Shown here in pieces: positions 1 to 8,140 of a DNA stretch of 64,000 nucleotides (position 1 is its first letter; the number at the start of each line of letters is the position of its first letter). The notes under the pieces were generated by a model. That model was not told the origin of the DNA. It saw only the letters and a list, made by a program, of their open reading frames with translations, and ran no database searches. This DNA is from JBKECP01 sp047974765 (GTDB lineage: Bacteria > Pseudomonadota > Gammaproteobacteria > Pseudomonadales > Halieaceae). The stretch spans positions 124,001-188,000 of the forward strand of contig JBKECP010000020.1 of the NCBI GenBank assembly GCA_047974765.1. The letters are read 5' to 3'. The position numbers and the translations under genes were made by a program.

Positions 1-2939
1 CGCTGACCATGACCGCCAATATTGACCATCACACCTTCCTTTAACAGCAGTCTGGCAGCGGCAGCGGCATCGTCATCACGGTAGTCCGCCTCGGGTGCCA
101 TCGGGCGGCGTACAGCACGTGGTTGTAATACTGATGGCGGTACAAAGTTGGCCAGGATTGGGTGCTTCCACACGTCGGTATCCTGATAGTAGTAATCCTC
201 GGAGGTCAGGCCACCAAATGTTACCACCAGTGTTGGTGTATAACCGGCATCAGACGCACGCCAGAACTGAAGTACATCATCATACAAAGGCATAACCGGT
301 ATATTGTGTTCAATACCGCTTATGCCATCACCTACCAGACTCATATCCAGTTGATAGAGGGAGCCACCTTCAGCAACAGACATCAAGCCTTCCTGGCGGG
401 CAGCTTCAATAACCTGTTGGCGCTGTTCGCGGCGGGGTTGATTGTAATTTTTCACCGATATTGCTCCCTGTGCCTTCAGGCGACGGACATGAGCAAGGGC
501 GTCCTCCAGACTGTTCACTGGTGAGAAGTAGGTGGAATGAGCCCCGTAGATAACCTCCGCAGTCGAGAAGATGCGCGGGCCGAGAATCAGTCCGGCATTA
601 CGATATTCTGCGGCGGCAAAGGCCAGATTGGCTACGCTGGATGGATTGTGTACCGTTGTTACTCCAAGAGCGAGGTGAGCCAGCAGATTCCAGTTTTGTC
701 TTGGTACAATTTCGCCAAAGCCATAAGGGCCGTGGGCGTGAATATCAACCATGCCGGGCATCAGGGTTTTGCCGCTAAAATCAATGTGCTGATAGGCGGC
801 TGGAATATTAACAGCCTCACTGTTACCAAGCTGTGTAATCCGGTTGCCGTCAATCAGAACCGTACCCTTGTCGATAACCCGGCGCGTTGTATCCATAGTG
901 ATAATGCGGGCATTAACAAGGGCGATCTTGCTATCGGGTTTGGCGCTTTTAACTTTGATAGAGAGATTTTTTCCCTGTTCAGGGGGCGTGTAATCCGGTT
1001 TGAAAGCCGTGGCCAGACTGACAGTTTTCAGCTGTGGACCAACTGACCAGCTCAATGCACTGCCATCGCTGTTCCAGTACAGATAAGTGCCGCCGGTTTT
1101 GCTCAACTGAACACTTGGAAAAGCTGTCTGGGCCGCATCCAGTATTACGGGTTTACCGCTGGGCAAAATATTACTGACATACATCTGATGGGCTATTTCA
1201 TAGGCAACGTGTCTGTCATCTGGTGCCATTTTGATCGCTGTCGCGTGTGTGGCTCGGGCAATTTCACGGATATCGAAGCCGCTGCGTGTCATTGACAACA
1301 GTTTGGTAATAGCAGTGTGGCTGCCACGGCCGGTGGCACTTTCTGTCCGTTCCTGTACATACAGGCGTGAGATATCACTGCCAAAGTGCGGATTCGTACC
1401 ACGTTCACTGACAAAATGTGATTTACCACTGGCAATATCCAGCAGATAAATGCCGGGTTTGACACCCCGGGTAGGGTTTAGCAGTGTGTCGGCCTCGTGT
1501 TTGCGATAGGCCAGCGTTTTGCCGCTGGCGTCGATGGCCAACTCGGTAAACTTGCCGCGCTCCCTGCCCAGTGGGCGTGACTTGCCGCCATTGATACTGA
1601 TCTGGTGGATGGATGACAGTGTCTGGTCATGCCAGCGCAGGAAATAAATACTGGTGCCATCCGGCGCCCATACGGGGGCATAGTCAAAGACCTTGAGATC
1701 ATCGTGCTGGTCGTTGCCAAGCAGCTTCGGGGTGTTGTCACCACGCTGGATGTACAGGCGGCCCAGTGACTCAAATACCACCGCTCTGCCATCGGGAGAG
1801 GGCTGTGCGAAGCGCACCATGCGGGTGGGGAAATGATCGGGTGCTACATCCACTTTAAAGCGTGGTGCAGGATAAATGTCGCGCCGATCCTTCACATGAA
1901 AGGGAATATTGCTCAGCTGGCCACTGTTCACGCTCAGCTTGTGCAGTTTGCCTCCGGCCCAGAATACCAGCTGCTGGCTGTCGGGTGTCCAGTCAAAGTT
2001 GGGGTAAAGCCCGTGAACCGCCCAGGTTTCCTGCATGTCCATATCAAGAGCATCGTGGACCATGCGTGACTCACCTGAATCCAGATCCATCACAAACAAA
2101 CGCGGTACGGTCCGAACACGTTTGATATAGGCCAGATAACGGCCGTCAGGAGAGGGAGTAGGGCGTACTGCACCGCCAGGTCCGCCGACAACGGTGCTTA
2201 TGTTACCGCTATCAAGATCAATGCGGCGAATCTGAAACAGCTCGGTATTGCTGTCCTGGTGGTAGATGAAGGTATTGCCAGGTGTGGTATTGAGTGTGAA
2301 ATAGATGCCTCTGCCATCGGCGGTGAATATGGGTTCACCTTGTTCCTTCTGGAAGGTTTCGCCGGGGCGTTCAACAACCTGCTGACCACTTTCTTTGTCA
2401 CCGCCATTGGCTGCATAGAGCCAGATCTCGCCCGTACCCAGAGAACGGGAAGTGGTGAAGTGTTTGCGGGCGACAATATACTGTCCGTCGGGACTCCAAC
2501 TCGGATTATTAAGCAGACGAAAATTCTCGTGAGTCACCTGATGACAGGCTTTGCTGTCGATGTGCAGTGTCCAGATGTTGTCGCCACCGGCGCGATCGCT
2601 GGTAAAGGCGATCTGCTTGCCATCAGGACTGAAGCGCGGCTGCATGTCCCAGGCGTGGCCGGAAGTCAGTGAGTGTGCTTCACCTCCTTCGATGGGAAGC
2701 AGGTAGAGATCACCCATCAGATCAAACACGATCTGCCTGCCATCAGGTGATACGTCCAGATTCATCCAGGTGCCTTCAGTGGTATCCACAGTGACTGTTT
2801 TGGCCTTGGCAGAATAGGCGGGCTGGTTGACATTCCACCTGGCAACATTGTTGGTAGTGGTGTTGCTGGCTTGAGCAGGCAATGTCGTTGCCGTTGTAAT
2901 CAGCAGGCCCGTCAGTATTGCGGGGAGTTTTATTCTCAT
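1..2939 (-). CDS. Exported amidohydrolase with N-terminal TolB/PD40 beta-propeller (3' end outside window)
   Basis: Reading the minus strand from the ATG at 2937-2939 gives at least 979 residues without a stop, running off the left edge. The first 23 or so residues form a signal peptide ending near AQA, so the protein is probably periplasmic. Residues of about 50-650 contain repeated SPDG(R/K) turns typical of TolB/PD40 propeller blades. From about residue 690 an amidohydrolase domain begins; the metal-binding HxH motif (VDIHAHG) is near residue 735 and an HGQ motif lies close to the left edge. Proteins with this propeller plus amidohydrolase layout are usually annotated as Xaa-Pro dipeptidase-like or imidazolonepropionase-like hydrolases. 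The substrate is unknown. The gene is divergent from the peroxiredoxin gene, with 100 bp between the starts. The fold call is firm; the function is not. Confidence 0.85.
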   Translation of the reverse strand, partial: MRIKLPAILTGLLITTATTLPAQASNTTTNNVARWNVNQPAYSAKAKTVTVDTTEGTWMNLDVSPDGRQIVFDLMGDLYLLPIEGGEAHSLTSGHAWDMQPRFSPDGKQIAFTSDRAGGDNIWTLHIDSKACHQVTHENFRLLNNPSWSPDGQYIVARKHFTTSRSLGTGEIWLYAANGGDKESGQQVVERPGETFQKEQGEPIFTADGRGIYFTLNTTPGNTFIYHQDSNTELFQIRRIDLDSGNISTVVGGPGGAVRPTPSPDGRYLAYIKRVRTVPRLFVMDLDSGESRMVHDALDMDMQETWAVHGLYPNFDWTPDSQQLVFWAGGKLHKLSVNSGQLSNIPFHVKDRRDIYPAPRFKVDVAPDHFPTRMVRFAQPSPDGRAVVFESLGRLYIQRGDNTPKLLGNDQHDDLKVFDYAPVWAPDGTSIYFLRWHDQTLSSIHQISINGGKSRPLGRERGKFTELAIDASGKTLAYRKHEADTLLNPTRGVKPGIYLLDIASGKSHFVSERGTNPHFGSDISRLYVQERTESATGRGSHTAITKLLSMTRSGFDIREIARATHATAIKMAPDDRHVAYEIAHQMYVSNILPSGKPVILDAAQTAFPSVQLSKTGGTYLYWNSDGSALSWSVGPQLKTVSLATAFKPDYTPPEQGKNLSIKVKSAKPDSKIALVNARIITMDTTRRVIDKGTVLIDGNRITQLGNSEAVNIPAAYQHIDFSGKTLMPGMVDIHAHGPYGFGEIVPRQNWNLLAHLALGVTTVHNPSSVANLAFAAAEYRNAGLILGPRIFSTAEVIYGAHSTYFSPVNSLEDALAHVRRLKAQGAISVKNYNQPRREQRQQVIEAARQEGLMSVAEGGSLYQLDMSLVGDGISGIEHNIPVMPLYDDVLQFWRASDAGYTPTLVVTFGGLTSEDYYYQDTDVWKHPILANFVPPSVLQPRAVRRPMAPEADYRDDDAAAAARLLLKEGVMVNIGGHGQ

Positions 2940-3039
2940 CACAGTATCCGTTGGTTTGTTGAATTGGAGGCAGTGATCCATACTGCACAGCAGTGTTACT
3001 TTACACGTTTGTTTCTATGGCTTGTAGCCGGGAGAGTGC

Positions 3040-3561
3040 ATGAACATAATTCAGAAAGTGGTAGCGCTTTTAATACTGTTGCCCCTGTCGGCGCTGGCGC
3101 TGGAAGTGGGTGATCCGGCACCGGACTTTACCCTCAAGGCCAGTGATGGCAAGACTTACACCCTGTCTGATTTCAAGGGCAAACAGGCAGTGGTACTGGC
3201 CTGGTTTCCCAAGGCTTATACCCGTGGCTGCACCATTGAATGCAAGTCGCTGGCTGAAAAGGGTCACCTGATCCGCCGCTATGATGTCAGCTATTTTATG
3301 GCCAGTGTTGATCCACTGGAAGATAATACCGGTTTTGCGACAGAGACCGGGGCCGATTTCCCGCTGCTGAGCGACCCGGATAAATCAACAGCCAAAGCCT
3401 ATGAGGTGCTGCATATGATCGGTTATGCCAAACGCCATACTTTTTACATCGGTGTTGATGGCACTATTTTAAAAATTGATACAGATGTTAAACCCTCCAC
3501 TTCTGCTGAAGATATGGCCAGAACACTGGGCGAACTGGGGGTGGGGGCAGCCAAAAGCTAA
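3040..3561 (+). CDS. Exported AhpC/TSA-family peroxiredoxin (Bcp/PrxQ-like)
   Basis: A 173-residue thiol peroxidase that probably reduces peroxides in the periplasm. Residues 1-20 form a signal peptide ending ALA. The thioredoxin-like core follows (GDPAPDFTL at 24-32). The active-site loop reads FPKAYTRGCTIEC, with the likely peroxidatic Cys64 and a second cysteine only four residues on (Cys68). In E. coli Bcp the second cysteine is five residues away. The usual Pro before Gly-Cys is Arg here. GGGAG five bases before the ATG is a good ribosome binding site. The redox partner is not visible nearby. Confidence 0.88.
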   Translation: MNIIQKVVALLILLPLSALALEVGDPAPDFTLKASDGKTYTLSDFKGKQAVVLAWFPKAYTRGCTIECKSLAEKGHLIRRYDVSYFMASVDPLEDNTGFATETGADFPLLSDPDKSTAKAYEVLHMIGYAKRHTFYIGVDGTILKIDTDVKPSTSAEDMARTLGELGVGAAKS

Positions 3562-3616
3562 CAAGTTCTGTTTGTTGGAAACGGCTATACTTGATCCACT
3601 ATCAAATTGGTAACAA

Positions 3617-3706
3617 ATGTCTGCTGGTTTGATACAACATACAATGATAACGCTGGCGGCAGCTTTTACATTTGCCGCCGTTTTCTTTTTGTCAGGCTGT
3701 AAATAA
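3617..3706 (+). CDS. Possible 29-residue lipoprotein
   Basis: A short reading frame in the 188-bp gap before the DUF885 gene encodes 29 residues: a polar N-terminus, about 15 hydrophobic residues, then LSGCK and a stop. LSGC is a good lipobox, so processing would leave a lipidated Cys-Lys dipeptide. The hydrophobic stretch and lipobox are clear, but the ribosome binding site before 3617 is weak. An internal ATG at 3644 would give 20 residues. It could also be the remnant of a longer lipoprotein gene, or chance. Confidence 0.3.
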   Translation: MSAGLIQHTMITLAAAFTFAAVFFLSGCK

Positions 3707-3752
3707 CCGCTAACTGTTCAGCCATGATAATTGCTGGTTTTAGGAGGGAATG

Positions 3753-5597
3753 ATGCGCAACTGTTTGACAGTGGTGTTAATTACACCATTTTGGTTTCTA
3801 TCTTTGTTGATTCAGGCGGCTGAACAACCTCAAAACAGGCAGAATGAAAGCGAACGCCTGCGGATCTGGCTTGATGAGCGCTATGAAGAAGAGCTGGCTT
3901 TCAGGCCAATGTTGCAAACCCGCTTCGGGCGCAAGCAACAGTATGATCGCATTGATGATTTTAGTGAGGCGGCTGAGGATGCCCAGCTGAAGTGGCAGCT
4001 GGATTCTGTAGATGATCTGCGCAGTCACTTTGACTACAGCAAACTTAATAGCGATGCCCGTATCTCCTATGATTACTGGATTTATCGTGCAGATTTGGCG
4101 CGTGAGAATCAGCGTTGGCGTCGTAACAATTATATTTTCACCCAGGTGTCTGCCATACACGCCGGGCTGGTCCAGTTCATGATCAATTATCACCGCGTTG
4201 ATAATGTACAGGATATGCACGATTACATCAGTCGTTTAAAGGCACTTGCCAGAGCGCTGAACCAATTGCAGGTACGTGCCGAAAAGGCTGCCGTAGCCGG
4301 GGTGCGCCCGCCGCGCTTTGTCTATGACATCGTGATAGATCAATCCCGGGGGGTAATCAGTGGTCAACCTTTTGACAACACTGACGTCAATGCTCCTTTG
4401 TGGGGGGATGTGCTGGCTAAAACCCGGACTCTGAAAGAAATTGGGAATATCGATACGACAGCCATGAACAAACTGCGTGCCCAGGCACGCAAAATACTGG
4501 TGGATGACATACAGGCAGCGTATCAACAATTGATTACCTGGCTAGAGAGTGATCGCGCCAATACCGATGTGCAGGCCCATGGTGTGGCGGCGTTACCCGA
4601 TGGCATTGCCTATTATGAACAACAACTGAAAAATTACACCACCACTGAGCTCAGTGCTGATGAGATACATGCGTTGGGACTGTCAGAGGTGGCCCGTATC
4701 CAGGGGGAAATGGATGCGATTCGGGAGCAGGTTGGTTTTGATGGCAGTCTGAGAGCGTTTTTTGATTTTGTACGCAGCGATAAGCAGTTTTATTTCCCGG
4801 ATACTGATGCCGGTCGGCAGGCTTATATTGATGAGTCAGTGCATTATCTGAAAGAGATCGAGATGAAACTGCCTGACTATTTTGGTCTGCTGCCAAACAT
4901 CCCGCTGGAAGTTCGTCGGGTCGAAGCCTTGCGTGAGCGCGATGGTGCTTCTGCTTTTTATGAAAAGGGTACGGCTGATGGCCTTCGTTCCGGTGTGTAC
5001 TACGTGCACCTGTCTGACATGAGCGCTAACAACAAAACAGATTTACAGACAACGGCCTATCACGAAGGCAGTCCTGGGCATCATATGCAATTTTCTGTGG
5101 CTTTGGGCCGTGAGGATTTGCCGTTGTTTCGCACGCATGTGTGGTATTCCGCTTATGGTGAAGGCTGGGCTTTGTATTCTGAGCAGCTAGCCTGGGAAAT
5201 GGGGCTTTACAGTAATCCCTATTACAATTTTGGTCGTCTGGGCGCCGAGATGTTTCGGGCCATCCGCCTGGTTGTAGATACCGGTATACATGCAAAGGCC
5301 TGGACGGAAGAAGAGGCCGTTCACTATATGCTGGCCAATTCGGCTATTCCTGAAACAGCCGTGCGCTCAGAGATTCAGCGCTACCTGGTCTGGCCAGGCC
5401 AGGCCACGTCCTACAAAATTGGCATGCTCAAAATTCTGGAGTTGCGTGAGCGGGCCCAAGTTGCTATGGGTGAGTCTTTTGATATTCGTACTTACCACGA
5501 TCTGATACTGGGGGGCGGTTCACTGCCGTTGAGTATTCTGGAACGCCATGTTAATGAATGGATCAATCCTTATTCCAATGGTGTAAAGCAGCACTAA
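3753..5597 (+). CDS. Exported DUF885 family protein (putative metallohydrolase)
   Basis: A 614-residue protein with an N-terminal signal peptide of about 20 residues ending in QAA, so it is exported. The family hallmark HEGSPGHH lies near residues 437-444, and a conserved GEGWALYSEQ follows about 30 residues later. Together they resemble a zinc site of metallopeptidase type. Family members are often annotated as DUF885 or dipeptidase-like proteins; the reaction is not established. Two ATGs are adjacent at 3750 and 3753. AGGAGG lies five bases before the second, which is why 3753 is chosen. The MATE transporter gene begins one base after its stop codon, suggesting co-transcription. Confidence 0.85.
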   Translation: MRNCLTVVLITPFWFLSLLIQAAEQPQNRQNESERLRIWLDERYEEELAFRPMLQTRFGRKQQYDRIDDFSEAAEDAQLKWQLDSVDDLRSHFDYSKLNSDARISYDYWIYRADLARENQRWRRNNYIFTQVSAIHAGLVQFMINYHRVDNVQDMHDYISRLKALARALNQLQVRAEKAAVAGVRPPRFVYDIVIDQSRGVISGQPFDNTDVNAPLWGDVLAKTRTLKEIGNIDTTAMNKLRAQARKILVDDIQAAYQQLITWLESDRANTDVQAHGVAALPDGIAYYEQQLKNYTTTELSADEIHALGLSEVARIQGEMDAIREQVGFDGSLRAFFDFVRSDKQFYFPDTDAGRQAYIDESVHYLKEIEMKLPDYFGLLPNIPLEVRRVEALRERDGASAFYEKGTADGLRSGVYYVHLSDMSANNKTDLQTTAYHEGSPGHHMQFSVALGREDLPLFRTHVWYSAYGEGWALYSEQLAWEMGLYSNPYYNFGRLGAEMFRAIRLVVDTGIHAKAWTEEEAVHYMLANSAIPETAVRSEIQRYLVWPGQATSYKIGMLKILELRERAQVAMGESFDIRTYHDLILGGGSLPLSILERHVNEWINPYSNGVKQH

Positions 5598-5598
5598 T

Positions 5599-6960
5599 AT
5601 GCTTTCACATACCACCTTCAAAGAGCTTTGTCGACTGGCACTGCCAATGGTGGTTTCCCAAAGTACAGTGGCAATTATGGTGTTTACGGACAGGCTCTTT
5701 ATGTCTTACATCGATGCCACTCATATTGCTGCTGCACTCGGCGGTGGTGTCAGCTATTTTGTAACGGTGGCTTTTTTTATTGGCTTGATCTCTTATGCTA
5801 CAGCCATTGTTGCTCAGTATTTTGGTAGTGGTCAGCTGTATAAATGCCCCAAAGTATTTAGTCAGGGCGTACTGATTGCCGTCTTGTGCCAGCCCTTACT
5901 GTTATTGATTGCCTGGCAGATGTTGGCGTTGTTTGCGGCTATGGGGCACGACGAGCAACAGGTAATACTTGAGCGTGAGTATTACACTGTGCTGATGGCT
6001 GGCGCTTTTATTGCTTTGGTAAAGGGTTGTTTTGCAGCTTATTTTTCCGGTATTGCGCGCCCGCGTATCATTATGATTTCTGATCTGGCAGGTATTTTAC
6101 TGAATGTGCCGCTGAGTTATGCATTGATATTTGGGTTGGCAGGATTACCTGCACTGGGTATTGGTGGCGCGGCGTTAGGAACAGTAATTGCTACTGTTTT
6201 CAGCAATCTGATTTATGCAGTTTTTTTCTTCAGTGGTCTGCATCGCCAACGATTTCAGGTAAATAAAGCCTTCCATTATGATCAGGGGATATTGCGGCGC
6301 TACCTGCGACTGGGTTTACCTTCAGCCTTTGAACTGTTTGTTGGTGCAGCCACCTTTAACCTCTTTTTGTTGCTATTTCAGTCTTATGGTGTTGAAGAAG
6401 GCGCTGCAATGGCAATCGTATTCAATTGGGATATGCTTAATTATGTTCCTTTAGTTGGTCTCAATATTGCTGTAACCAGTATGATTGGCCGCTACGTCGG
6501 CGCCAGTGATATGACACGGACCAATGAAGTTATTGCGGCTGCTTTTTTAATTGGCATTATTTATTCGCTGTTACTGGGCACACTGTTTATCGGCTTACGC
6601 GAACAGTTGATCTCTGTATTTGCCACGCCGGAAGATGATTTTTCTGCTATTGCAGACCTTGGTGGCCAGATGATGACTGGACTGGCCACTTATGTGTTGG
6701 CAGATGCGGTGATTCTCATGGCCAGTGCCATTTTACGTGGTGCCGGTGATACACGCTGGCTGATGAATACCTCGATACTTCTACATTTATTGATGTTGTT
6801 GTCACAAGTGCTGATGATCAAGGTGCTGGCTTTGGGTCCCATGGCCAGCTGGTGGGCTTTTGTTGTCATGCTGCTGGCTCTGGCCCTGATTTATCTCAAA
6901 CGTCTGCTGGGTAATACCTGGCGATCACCTGCACGATTGGCGCGGGTAATGCAGGAATAA
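5599..6960 (+). CDS. MATE family multidrug/Na+ efflux transporter
   Basis: A 453-residue polytopic inner-membrane protein with about twelve hydrophobic segments in two similar halves. The start of each half has MATE character: the first carries LALPMVVSQSTVAIMVFTDRL and the second, near residue 240, LRLGLPSAFELFVGA. MATE proteins export cationic drugs or metabolites using a sodium or proton gradient. The gene follows the DUF885 gene directly and is convergent with the acyltransferase gene downstream. The intervening 176 bp show no strong terminator and no gene. The substrate cannot be read from sequence. Confidence 0.9.
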   Translation: MLSHTTFKELCRLALPMVVSQSTVAIMVFTDRLFMSYIDATHIAAALGGGVSYFVTVAFFIGLISYATAIVAQYFGSGQLYKCPKVFSQGVLIAVLCQPLLLLIAWQMLALFAAMGHDEQQVILEREYYTVLMAGAFIALVKGCFAAYFSGIARPRIIMISDLAGILLNVPLSYALIFGLAGLPALGIGGAALGTVIATVFSNLIYAVFFFSGLHRQRFQVNKAFHYDQGILRRYLRLGLPSAFELFVGAATFNLFLLLFQSYGVEEGAAMAIVFNWDMLNYVPLVGLNIAVTSMIGRYVGASDMTRTNEVIAAAFLIGIIYSLLLGTLFIGLREQLISVFATPEDDFSAIADLGGQMMTGLATYVLADAVILMASAILRGAGDTRWLMNTSILLHLLMLLSQVLMIKVLALGPMASWWAFVVMLLALALIYLKRLLGNTWRSPARLARVMQE

Positions 6961-7136
6961 GCCAAATAGAAAATACCTTGATTAAAGACCGGCTGACTTG
7001 GTATGAAATATACCTCAGTTGTCTGATTTTACCGGGCTTGCGATCAACAGGCTTGTGATCAACTTTGTCGAGAGCGGTGCATTATGCCGCTATCAACTTG
7101 ATAATCTATGTGCCCGGATTAATCGTGATTATCAAA

Positions 7137-8021
7137 TTAAATCGTCAGTAGACGCCGTAACAGGCCATCGTTTTGTCGTTGTTCTTTTTGCAAGATCAGC
7201 AGTTTGGATAGTTGTTCCTCAATTTGCCCGGCAACTGCATCACGAATGTGCTGTAACTGGGCCTTGTTTAATTTGCGGCCTTTGTATTTTGACAGATCAA
7301 TGGGTTCACCAAAGCCGATATAGCAAATCTGGGGGCGGGGCAGCAGTGTGCCAAGAGCCCCGCGGGGAATGGGTGGCAGCATATCGGAGCGGGTATTTTC
7401 ATCGATCAGGCCAATGCGCTGCAGAAGTTTGCCAATAAAACTGCCTGGCAAATCCTCGCTTTCTATCAGGTGCTCATAGAATTCATCAGGCCCGACAATG
7501 CCCATGGGTTGAATGGTATAACCGTGGGTAGCGGCCATTCGTACAAAACCATAACGCTCCTTCCATTGTAGTTTGTAATTGGCGCTGGCCGGTTTGATGG
7601 CTTCATGGGCTCCGCCGGGGAAGACCAGCAGATCGGCGCCGTTTTCCATGAGTGCGGCACAAACCTCCGGATGGCCGATAACTGCGCCACGTTTAAGCAA
7701 GCTGGCACCAATAGTCGGGTTGGCCCACAAAAAACGATCCCCCATTGAACGCAGTTTGCGACCGCTTAACTTTTGCAGGGTGGGTACTAAAATCCAGCCA
7801 TCAAGAGCAAACAGGGAATGGTTGCCTACAAAAAGACAGGGGCGCTCAGGGATGTTTTGCTCATTGATCAGTGTCGGGCGGAACAGGCGCTGTAGTATCT
7901 GGTAGTACAGAGCCAGTTCTGTGTCGCCAAGCCCTGGTGCGGCAAGTGCCGCATCGATATGTGCCTGCAGGGCTGCGCCTGTCAATGGGTCGCGGGTTTT
8001 ATCAGTTTCAGGTGCCGACAT
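7137..8021 (-). CDS. Lysophospholipid acyltransferase family protein (MGAT-like)
   Basis: A 294-residue acyltransferase that probably transfers a fatty acyl group to a glycerolipid at the inner membrane. The acceptor motif reads GNHSLFALDGW, with His and Asp separated by five residues, and the second motif reads FPGGAHEAIK. Both resemble the MGAT-like LPLAT subgroup rather than PlsC, which usually has HX4D and FPEG. The frame stays open upstream to 8381, but that part overlaps ptsP and has no family similarity. The ATG at 8021 is chosen, with GGGAG about ten bases upstream. It lies 119 bp downstream of ptsP on the same strand. Confidence 0.85.
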   Translation of the reverse strand: MSAPETDKTRDPLTGAALQAHIDAALAAPGLGDTELALYYQILQRLFRPTLINEQNIPERPCLFVGNHSLFALDGWILVPTLQKLSGRKLRSMGDRFLWANPTIGASLLKRGAVIGHPEVCAALMENGADLLVFPGGAHEAIKPASANYKLQWKERYGFVRMAATHGYTIQPMGIVGPDEFYEHLIESEDLPGSFIGKLLQRIGLIDENTRSDMLPPIPRGALGTLLPRPQICYIGFGEPIDLSKYKGRKLNKAQLQHIRDAVAGQIEEQLSKLLILQKEQRQNDGLLRRLLTI

Positions 8022-8097
8022 GTTATCAGTTCTCCCGGTTGCGCAGGCCAATATAGGCCTTTGCTGGCATTGCCGCAGTTTTGTCCTGACCGGCAGT

Positions 8098-8132
8098 TTA
8101 TTAAGCCGACAATCCATATTACGGCTTAATAA
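8098..8132 (-). terminator. Hairpin between ptsP and the acyltransferase gene
   Basis: A perfect 11-bp inverted repeat (TTATTAAGCCG and its complement) with a 13-base loop starts a few bases after the ptsP stop. It has A/T-rich ends but no long T tract. It may be a weak or symmetric terminator, or an RNA stabiliser that lowers expression of the downstream acyltransferase. Confidence 0.45.
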
Positions 8133-8140
8133 CATCGACC

